DNA of 64,000 nt, from positions 42,564,501 to 42,628,500 of the forward strand of contig CM077593.1 in the NCBI GenBank assembly GCA_039654915.1, read 5' to 3'. The notes under the pieces are model-generated. The model did no database searches. It was not told where the DNA came from and saw nothing but the letters and a program-made list of their open reading frames with translations. Below are positions 56,015-64,000 of this stretch, in pieces. Numbering within the stretch: position 1 is the stretch's first letter; every line of letters begins with the position of its first letter. The position numbers were made by a program, and so were the translations under genes. This DNA comes from Aquilaria yunnanensis (taxonomy: Eukaryota; Streptophyta; Magnoliopsida; Malvales; Thymelaeaceae).

Positions 56015-58464
56015 TGTTACCCACTACGGGGTAATCTAGCTATGGTGCCAAAACTGTGCATTTAAACTCCCAGGATTGGTGTGTCTTGTAGGTCACCAGA
56101 ACAACGCCCCTACTACACATACTCAAGTGACCTTCTTGAGCACTATGTAAATACATGCATATTAGTCTAACCATAACACACATATTCACATTTATGAACA
56201 CTATGGCAACTAAGAAAGAAAACACTAGCATAGGTCTTAGTTTTGGCTTGCACGCATTAAGCATTCTTACTAGGTTCAAAAATTTCAGCCACTGCATCCA
56301 AACTTCCTTTAATAAACTGTATGATTCTAGCCATGTAACCCCCTATTTTATTTACTCCATTATCAAGTAGAGACTTAGATCAAACCAGGGAATTTTGTTT
56401 TACATCAACAGCTCACCTATGGACCAAGTTATGGATTTTTTAAGTTGGTTACAAAATTTTGACCAAATGAACAGTAACTTAGCCACTTTGAAACGTCATA
56501 TCTTTGGATACAGGGCTCCAAATTAATAAATTCTAATCCAATTTTAACCTCTAGATGTGCTCTAGGAGTGGTCAAAATTTCATACCAAGATTCATTCTAC
56601 ATAGGGAGATATAGAACTTTGAGTGTAGAGTCAAAATTCTGATCACTTTATGACCATTTTGCCCATACAAAATTTTATAAGCATGCAAACACGTCATTCA
56701 CAAAGGGTAAGCCACTCAAGGATATTCCATACATGTCCAAGACACCTGGGAATTACATTCTCTTACAGCTAGCATCTTTACATAGCCAATACCAAAATTT
56801 ACAAACAAGCAGCCTATATTGCACACTTAGGCAGCCTGTGCATAGCATCCTCATACATAGCAAAACAACCCACAAATGTTCACATGCATTGTCCAAACTT
56901 CAAATGTATTACATGTACATGCATCCATGTACTACATAATGTTATTAACTCAGTTAAAACACACACCTTAGTTACAGCAAAGCTTTAGACACAATGCACT
57001 CTAGAAATAGAATGATGGACAGCTGCTGCATAACACAATAAGCACTAGCACTAAAAATATTAAATGTACTCTTAAAATCATCAAAATTTCCAGATCATAA
57101 CTAGACACATGAAAATTCATGTACCTAAAATTTTAGATCAAAATGCAAATGATAAAAGTCAGTTTGAATGTGATCTTTCTACTGGACCTGAAATGGACAG
57201 GAATAGGGTAAGTTTCTTGAATGAAACTTAGTAAGAGCTTATCAATAAAATCTTCAAACTCTAGTCATATACCCAAAATCCAAAGATACTAAAACACAAA
57301 AGTCAAGTACAAATACACAAACACATCCATCCAAATGCACAAACAACACAGTAACAAACAAATGTAATGCTGGCAGCAATAAACACATTAGGGTTAGTTC
57401 ATAAACAATCAAATAAACATTATGTAATCAATATGGCAGCCCTCATCAAGTTAATGCTTGGCCTTAGGAGATTAATTGGTCTAAGTTAGTACTAACTTGG
57501 GCTCTAGAAATCCCTGTAAACACTTCCATTTTAGTGCATGAAAAACAGTAAGGCTAGAACCTTGTTCATGCACTCCCCCTTAACCCATACTTGGTTCCTT
57601 GAGCTTTTTGCTCTCTTCCAAGCATGGTCTTAACTTCATAGATGCTTGATCATCATCTTAGAACAGTAAACAACCATGAAACATGAAGATAAAACCCTTA
57701 CCCAAGCTGTGAAAGCTGAAAATAGCAAAGGAAACTCAATAAACCCGAAAACTAGGGTTTTTCTCTCTCCTGTTGAATCCAATTGCTTTCCTTTGTGATT
57801 TCTTGGGAGATTGAGCTATGGTGGCTATGGAATGTTATAGAGGAGCTAAGGGAGGAACTCTGGCTGGTGAGGGCCGAAAATGACCAAGGAAAGGTAAAGA
57901 AATCAAGATTTTTACTTGACTTGATTAGTTTAACCTTAACCTTCACTTAGGTCACTATAAGTATGTCTTAAGCAAAGAATTTTTGGCTAATCTTTAGCCC
58001 ACGTTTTTGACCTTAGAACCTGGAAGTAAAAGGCTAGGATAATGTTAAAAATGACCATCTTTGACCTTATCAAAAATCATCCCACCCTTAAGTTATTTTT
58101 GTGAACAATTGTAAACCTAGTTGTCCTAGGTTCTTAAATAATAGCCTTTGCTTCCTTTATGCAATTTAGCATCCAAAAATTTCTTCCATATCAATAAAAT
58201 CCTTCCAAAATCTCTTCTTTATAGTTGTACAATTGAGTACCCAAGTCTTGAAATCTTGCAATAAGACTCATAGATTACTTGTAAAACAAGCAATCCTCTA
58301 GGGCTTCCTTTAGTACCAAGTAACCATTGTAATCTCTTAAGGAGGTGTAGATTATTCACTTTACCTCTCACATGTCATTTACTATGGTGAAAATTATGTT
58401 ATATAATGGTTTATAACCATTGTGCCTTTATACTGTAACTTTCCCATTTGTTGAGGTGGTAACA
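56015..58464 (-). repeat. 5' LTR of D2
   Basis: 2,450 bp. On the plus strand it begins TGTTACCCACTACGGGG and ends TTGAGGTGGTAACA, giving inverted TGTTAC/GTAACA ends. It is followed by GTAGG. Its reverse complement matches the solo LTR at 15850-18199. Open frames inside (for example 56040-56297) are chance. Confidence 0.88.
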
Positions 58465-58469
58465 GTAGG

Positions 58470-58700
58470 GGCTATCTTCGGAGCTACACTTGGAAGCCAT
58501 TTACCTAGGGATTGGTGTGAGATTCGAGACTAGCTTGGGATCTCCATGGGAACCCTGTGCGGGATATAGAAGAATTCCTCGACCAAGCCACAAGATACAT
58601 GCATGTGAAAAAATTCAACCGCCAACAGCTCGTAAAGACCAAGCCAAAACTAAGCTGGGCGAGTCCAGAAAAAGAGGTGGTGGTAACGCATGACCGGAGC
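58470..58700 (+). pseudogene. Z gag-like region, right part
   Basis: Continues the gag text interrupted at 51247: 'LEAIYLGIGVRFETSL', then in a shifted frame 'EEFLDQATRYMHVKKFNRQQ', a typical gag C-terminal helix. It then fuses abruptly to LTR sequence at about 58731, so an internal deletion removed all of pol and the start of the 3' LTR. Confidence 0.65.
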
Positions 58701-58730
58701 TTGTCCTTCCACCCCTGAGAGAGACAAGGT

Positions 58731-58939
58731 TAAACATCAATCTTGGAGTACGACATTTTGGCTTTCCTTTCTTTATCTACTACTCTTTGCTTGCTACTTG
58801 CTAGAAATCTAACTTAATCATCGGAGGGTTTCCCTCGGGACCACTTCCTGGGGCTCTGGCAATTTTCTTCACATGCAAGTTCCTAGTCCATAATTCATCC
58901 TGTGGCTGATCCAAGCCCCTATGATCCCTTCAACTATTA
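58731..58939 (+). repeat. 3' LTR of Z, truncated
   Basis: Matches the last 209 bp of the 5' LTR ('aaacatcaatct', 'tacgacattttggc', 'gttcctagtcca') and ends CTATTA before the duplication CTATG at 58940-58944. The first half of the LTR is missing. Confidence 0.85.
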
Positions 58940-58944
58940 CTATG

Positions 58945-59950
58945 CTAGAAGGGTGTGATATGGAATTTGAGTGAGAAATATTAGTGAAAACAAAACCACT
59001 TACAGGTGGATATTTTTTTTTATGTGAAAGTGCTATAAATTTGGCATCTAAGAAATAAATTTATCATGCTGGTTAGTATCAAATTTTTTTTTATCACTTT
59101 GGTTGTTGAAGACAATGAATTAAAATGGCTTAAATATTATTATTTTAAATAGAGTTGTGGCCACAAATAATGTTACTAACTTCTTGCACTATGTTATTGA
59201 GACTAGTATCTCAAAAGCATATAGTAAAATTTGTAATGAAAAAGTCTAGAAATATTAGTGTCCGACACAATTATGTACATGATTAATATTGACAGAGTGA
59301 TCATTGTTATTAGTGTAAAATGTAGACATAATTTGGTAGAGAATTGGTTTATCTCTACAATGAAAGAAATGAGACTTAAATCCTTAACAAAAGCACTTAT
59401 AATGGGAACCCAACTTTAAATTAGTCGAACATTGGTTTCTAAAGTTTCATAAGTAAAAGCAAGTTACAGTTATATCCTTGTATGCACTAGAAAAGTTTCA
59501 CAATTTTGAGGCTAATGTGAACAATTGTTGCAATTGGTTGGATGAGTTTTTACTCTTAATAAAGTTATTACATTTTGTGTTTATAAGCAACTAAGACAAA
59601 TTAAATTGGTGGAACTCCACATATGTAATATCAAAGTGGTGTTACTTCAATTAAGAAGATTTATGAACTACGTATGCATACTATAGAGCCCGACATTAGC
59701 ATAAGGCCGTATGTAATAAGGTTGAGGCTGAAGAAAAATCTTGATTAAGTTTTGACGAGTATTATGTGTGTTACGTCTCTAGTTGTAATACAACGAGTTG
59801 AGGTTCAAATCTTTGCAATGCCCATAACTTCATTAGAACTTTGAGATATATACATTAATTGATGTTTCAAATTGAAAGAAACCTTCTTGTATGCATAATA
59901 TAATGTTTAGTGAAAATTAACGTGTAACTTACAAACTAGTGGGGGATCAT
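58945..59950. other. AT-rich sequence without a gene
   Basis: No coding sequence, terminal repeats or tandem array was seen in this kilobase. Confidence 0.4.
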
Positions 59951-59959
59951 TGGAACATT

Positions 59960-60340
59960 TTAACATTCTATATGTTATTTGTAAGTTTCATAAAAATGGA
60001 AAATGCATTTTAGTTATTTGATTTTAATTAATTTAATAATTAATTAATATTTAAAATATTGTAACTCTTCTAACAATTCTGCCATTTGCAAGAGACAAAT
60101 TTCTTTATGAATAATTCTGTCTATCTCAAAAGACATATATTTATTAACAGTTTTGTCCATTTAAGGAAGACTTGTATTTTTTTCATTTTATATATAAATG
60201 ATTTATTTCACAAATTTAGGAGAAATTCTTCATAGAGTTTGTTGTATCCTAAAGGTATATTCTGGTACTTTATAGTAAATGAATAATTATCTTCAACATA
60301 ATAAAATCATTTCATGTCTCTAAACCTTTTTTTTTTATCT
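59960..60340. repeat. Relative of the sequence flanking the Pack-MULE, without the insertion
   Basis: Parallels 47150-47418 joined to 49195-49290: 'taattgtgtttatcccaaaag', 'atatttat', 'tttcacaaatttaggagaaatt', then 'gatactttataataggggataattgtctt'-type text. At the point of the MULE the sequence is continuous ('aggagaaattcttcatagag'). Confidence 0.6.
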
Positions 60341-60529
60341 CGTCCTCCTGATTTTGCTAACATAAACACCTGCTCCAGTACACATCGTCCTCCACCCAAG
60401 TTTGCCTCCATCTAGTCCAACCAAGCTCGTCCGTTCAAACAGATTGTCTCTGTCAGACTCCGTCGTCGTTTGCCATCGGTTCCAATAGATTTTTGTCATA
60501 GTATCTTTTTTTTTTTTTGAAATTACAAA

Positions 60530-60950
60530 AATCTCTCTATAATTTAGTCCAACATGTACTTTACCCCATTAATTTTTAAAAATCTACACTTTATCCCCTA
60601 TTTTTTTTACAGTGTTTGACAACAGTTTTTGGAATTCTAATTTAAATTATCTGATAATCATGTTTTAATAATATTAAGATTTTGGATATTTTTTCACAAC
60701 TAAGCAACCTTTAAAAAATACTAATATATATTTATAAAGAGAAAAATACATTTATAGAAAGAAAAAATTGATAATTTAAAACTTCTATTAATCATAAAAA
60801 AATAATTAAGTGATTAAAATTAGTGAAAGATAACTACCATATAATTTAAATGTAGTTTTTAAGATTATTATCAGATAATATAAAAAATATAGGGATAAAG
60901 CGTAAGTTTTAAAAATTAAGGATAAACTGTAAATTAAGACATGCTAATTG
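60530..60950. repeat. Family M palindromic AT-rich repeat, complete copy
   Basis: The left half ('tctataatttagtccaacatgtactttacccc ... ttgacaacagttttt') and right half ('...gggataaagcgtaagttttaaaaattaaggataaactgtaaatt') are inverted relatives. This is one of the few copies with both halves adjacent, so it defines the element as about 420 bp. Confidence 0.55.
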
Positions 60951-60959
60951 TAAGTGTTC

Positions 60960-61285
60960 TAATTTTTGGTTTCCTACTTCTAGCATTTGTTTATTGTGTG
61001 GCTATAATTGATTCCCAAATAGCATGTCTGTGACGCGTTTGACGTGCATTCAATGTTCCGCAAAGAGGATAAATGGGAATCGGATTGAACAATGTCGGAC
61101 CTCCACGTAGCGATAACGGCAGATCCAAACACGCCTGACCACGGTGACCCACGTCAGAGGGCGAGAGAGATTGGGACAGCTGTCCAGCTGGTTTGCACTG
61201 GTTGGAATCGCTCATAGGTGAAGAAGTTCGAAGCTTGGAGCTTCTGTTTCAGTGACAAAGAAACAAATGTAGAGACGGAGAAAAA
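60960..61285. other. Short GC-richer island, unassigned
   Basis: Contains ACGT-core words ('ccacgtag' 61101, 'cccacgtcag' 61150) and 'gacgcgtttgacgtgc' in otherwise AT-rich DNA. It could be a relic of a promoter or gene 5' end. The minus frame 61215-60991 has no motif I recognise. The AT-rich 61290-61690 that follows shows nothing definite. Confidence 0.3.
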
Positions 61286-61689
61286 TTATTCTACTAGGTC
61301 CCATGGACGGATATTGGCTGCTAAGGGTCCACGGATCCCACTAAAATTTTTAATTTTTTTAAAAAATAGTAATTAATTTTTATATGAATCTCACTAAAAT
61401 TTGTCAAATGATTCTATCAATTTAAAAAAAAGGAAAATTAAATAAAAAAATAATTGAAATAATTTTTAATATAAATACATTAAAATTTCACATTTTTCTT
61501 TATAAGTGTGTTGTATATAAAACACTAATTATATATAAATCCTATAGAAAAAAGTTCTACATCAATCCTTGTTAGGTCCAATGTTCATGTGTTATTAACC
61601 AACATCTTATCAATATCAGTTCAGTGAAGAGAAGCGTCCAAACGAGTTAGGAGAGCTGTGTGACATTTCAATTATTTTACTAAGACGTG

Positions 61690-62037
61690 GTAACTTATAT
61701 CCGGTTCTTTTTAATTTAAATTAATTAAATTTTAAATAATTTATTTTCATTGTTAAGTCTTTTTTATTTGGAGTTAATTTTAATTAAAAGTTAACATTAT
61801 ATAGGTATAATAATTCATTAAAAATATAATTTTTATAATCTTACTAAATTTTTATGAATTTTTCTAATTTTAAGAATTAAAAAAATTTATAAAAATTTAA
61901 CAATATAATAAAAATTTATTTTCAAATAAATTATTATATCTACATAATATTAAATTTTAAATAAATTTAATATTAGATAAAAACATATAAATATAAAATT
62001 AAATTAATTAATTTAAGTTAAAACGAATTAACCTTTA
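61690..62037. repeat. Palindromic AT-rich MITE, copy 2
   Basis: Same core as 48498-48845 ('aatataatttttataat(c/t)ttactaaatttttatgaattttt'). The outer parts are inverted ('ttttaatttaaattaattaa' and its complement near 62000). Confidence 0.6.
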
Positions 62038-62079
62038 ATAATTGAAGTGGCCAGCAACATTGGTTTCTGGGGGAAAAAA

Positions 62080-62757
62080 CAAAGTGTTCTTAGGTTGTCA
62101 AGCTCCTTTTCGAATTTCGATAGATACCAAAATACTGGAGCTCTTTATTGGGAATCACTCCTGCAGATACCGCATGGCCCAGTGAACAGAATAGCGTAAC
62201 AAAATTTACAAAAGTAAAATTAGAAAAACATAAAAGTTCCAAAAAGTTTATGGTGCATCAGGGGAAAAAATTATTTGAAGATGATTATTAGTAATTATTT
62301 TTAAACAGGATGATTAATTTAAAAAAATTAAGCAGTTTTTATTAATTTTTATCTTTTAAAAGTGGTAAGAAAAAATTCACAAAAATGTAATTCAACTGAT
62401 TGTTAACTAAGTAAAATATTAACTTTCAATTTAAATTCGTTCAGAAAAAAAAGTATAATTCAAAATAAAGTAATTAATCTTTATTTTATTTTTGGAATCG
62501 TAATTACTCTTTATAGTTATTACGATTTATAGTTTGAATAGGTCGAAATTATATTTTCCGTAGATGAAACTCTGCTCATCTATCTCTCTCTCTTCCGCGT
62601 GAGCTGGGGGGAATCATTTAATCAAAATGAACACACAGCAACGAGTGGTTCTGCCAGACGGCCATTGATCGGTCCCATTGATTTCTTCTTTTAAAAGAAA
62701 AAGAAATTTTCTAGGTAAGGTTGGAAGGAAGGTAGCGTTTGATGCGGAAATCATTTT
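62080..62757. repeat. Right copy of the sequence at the window start
   Basis: Parallels 1-960 and 2030-2190 in the same orientation and order. A 'ctatctctctctcttccg' run at 62580 matches the CT-rich run near 2030. It ends exactly where T2 is inserted. Confidence 0.6.
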
Positions 62758-63625
62758 TGATGGCCTAAGGCCTCATCGTTGTGAGTCATGATGACTGTTG
62801 AGGAGACTTCTAGGAGGAAGAACGCCTGGAAGGTGGATCGCCCCAAGGAGAGTACCTGAAAAGCTGGTAAACAGGGTTAGGAGGCCCCCGGAGTGTTTTT
62901 CCGGGGGGGGAGCCTCCGACGGCCAAGTCAGTGGTGGCCGGAAGAAGGAGAAAGTCACTAGCTCAAAGAGAAAGGCAGAAAAGTCTCGCCTGGTATTTTC
63001 TCAGAGTGTGGGAGCTGTATATCCGGCCTGCCAACCTCCTGTCAAGTATTTATTTCCTGTATATATAGGAATACCTAGCCCGTTCAGATCATGACACGTG
63101 TGCGGTCGGATGCTCCTGAACGTCTGGGCGTAGGGGACAGATAGTTGGTAACTAGATGGCCTCGAGCCTTGTGCTGAGACGGGCCATGATATGATTCTGA
63201 TGGCGTCTGCGCGTCAGGGCGACTTTTTACGTCTGTGGTGGGACGTGTCAGAGGCTTCCTTAAATGCTTCCTTAAATGCGCCTGCCGTACTCCCGAGGTC
63301 CCTGGGCGAGGTCGTCCTCTAGTTCGGACAGAGCCTCTTCGGGAAGCCTACCCTCAGTTCGGGGGTTCCCAGTTCCAGGGGGTTCCGCCTTCGGGGATAT
63401 CATATTCGGGCAGCAATGTCTGGTGCCACTTTTCCGAATGCGCGCTGTTCACAACCTTGGGGGGCGAATGGAGTCCTCAAGTTTTACTGGCGTGCCGAGG
63501 CTCGGAGCTCTCAGGCTATCTCCCCGAGGTGCATGATTCCACCTATTCCCGGGAAGCGCCAGTTCTTCTGGCCATTGTTGTGGCAGGGTATTCGGCCAGA
63601 TTGAGGCGATAGCCTTTGGCTATCA
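62758..63625 (-). repeat. 3' LTR of T2
   Basis: 868 bp. On the minus strand it starts TGATAGCCAAAGGCTATC (almost the T1 LTR start) and on the plus strand TGATGGCC. It is similar in length and words to the solo LTR at 29916-30787. A minus-strand TATATATA lies near 63059-63067. Open frames inside are LTR sequence. Confidence 0.87.
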
Positions 63626-63628
63626 CAT

Positions 63629-63637
63629 GCCCCCCTC
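63629..63637 (-). other. Polypurine tract of T2
   Basis: The minus strand reads GAGGGGGGC followed by ATG and the LTR start, as in T1 at 13196-13207. Confidence 0.78.
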
Positions 63638-64000
63638 TGGAAAGCCGAAGTGAAGACTTCGGTTTGCATCTCTTTCCGAGGTTGCCGTTGGGAGTCTTGT
63701 TGGGAAGCATAACCTGTTCCGAGGTCGCACCTTTTGCCCGAGGGTCTGGGCTGTTCGGCCTTGGCCTATTCTTTGGTGTCTCCGAGGCAAAGCCTGTACC
63801 GAAGATACACCTCTTGCCCAAAAGTCATGGGCTGTTCAGCCATAGCCTGTCTCTTGGTGTCCTCGAGGTGGCCTGCTTTTTATTTCTGCAGGTCTGATGG
63901 CCAAGCGTGTCAGACTGAGCGGCGCGTCTCCATTTCTCAGGGATGTCAAACGACGTGTCCCAATCAGGAGGCGTGTCCCGGTTTTCCAGGCACGTTTGGG

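Larger units (their letters stand above)
51248..58464 (-). mobile_element. Del/Tekay-like Ty3/gypsy element (D2), lacking its 3' end
   Basis: On the minus strand: complete LTR (58464-56015), initiator-Met-type primer site, gag, zinc knuckle, protease, RT, then rearranged pol fragments ending inside integrase at 51248. GTAGG flanks it on both sides (51243-51247 and 58465-58469), and the Z gag text continues sensibly when D2 and one GTAGG are taken out. Yet the 3' LTR and the rest of integrase are absent. Confidence 0.85.
49925..58939 (+). mobile_element. Non-autonomous Tat-like LTR element (Z) with nested D2
   Basis: 5' LTR 49925-50324, primer site 50328-50346, a gag-like region interrupted by D2, then a partial 3' LTR ending 58939. 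A perfect 5-bp duplication CTATG flanks it (49920-49924 and 58940-58944). With D2 removed only about 1.8 kb remains, without pol, so it is either a non-autonomous member or a heavily deleted copy. Confidence 0.85.
62758..64000 (-). mobile_element. Reversed Tat-family LTR retrotransposon (T2), 3' end only
   Basis: The 3' LTR (63625-62758 on the minus strand) and the adjacent 3' end of the internal region lie in the window; the rest is beyond 64000. The candidate target duplication is ATTTT at 62753-62757. The polypurine tract and 'gccgaagt...acttcgg' words match T1. No protein domain is visible in 63638-64000, which corresponds to the non-coding end of T1. Confidence 0.85.

Overview
This window looks like an intergenic, transposon-dominated stretch of a flowering-plant nuclear chromosome. 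It is AT-rich, it contains several families of plant LTR retrotransposons and DNA transposons nested in one another, and the only host-gene traces I recognise are a UDP-glycosyltransferase pseudogene (39693-40532, minus) and a leucine-rich-repeat fragment (39202-39393, minus). I see no intact host gene, rRNA, tRNA or CRISPR array. Most open frames are chance frames or fragments of decayed retrotransposon polyproteins.

Left part (1-15.3 kb). AT-rich sequence carries a hAT-type MITE (1089-1460, perfect 8-bp target duplication) and a PIF/Harbinger-type MITE (2252-2546, TTA duplication). A long-inverted-repeat Mutator-like element (2578-14762) follows. It was split by a complete but decayed Ty3/gypsy element of the Tat lineage (T1, 3225-13938, CTAGT duplication). 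T1 has LTRs, PBS, gag-protease-RT-RNase H-integrase on the plus strand, a tandem-repeat 3' region, and a large antisense extra gene (12450 to 10072, minus) with intron-like interruptions and its own TATA box.

Middle part (15.5-37.4 kb). A 2.35-kb solo LTR of a second gypsy family lies at 15850-18199. A second Tat-type element fragment in reverse orientation (T3) follows, with its antisense extra gene on the plus strand (about 22690-25046) and its integrase on the minus strand (25860-28380). T3 was split by a 1.4-kb solo LTR (family X copy 1, 26597-28010). T3 joins abruptly to a reversed Del/Tekay-like gypsy element (D1, about 28390-35966), whose reverse transcriptase is split by an 872-bp Tat-family solo LTR (29916-30787, AATAT duplication). 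X copy 2 follows at 35967-37383.

Right part (37.4-64 kb). After the host-gene relics comes a large palindromic structure (about 41.8-46.6 kb) built from an approximately 20-bp minisatellite, a MITE-like repeat and 318-bp subrepeats in opposite orientations. It is interrupted by X copy 3 (43664-45071, AATTT duplication). A Pack-MULE-like element lies at 47419-49184, and a related unoccupied sequence occurs near 60.2 kb. Next is a non-autonomous Tat-like element (Z, 49925-58939, CTATG duplication), itself split by a second Del/Tekay-like element (D2, 51248-58464, GTAGG duplication) whose pol order is scrambled. The window ends in another reversed Tat element (T2, from 62758), inserted into a sequence that duplicates the start of the window.

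Together the nested insertions give a relative chronology: MULE, then T1; T3, then X1; D1, then the solo LTR; Z, then D2; palindrome, then X3. In-frame stops and frameshifts show that none of these autonomous elements can now make its full proteins.
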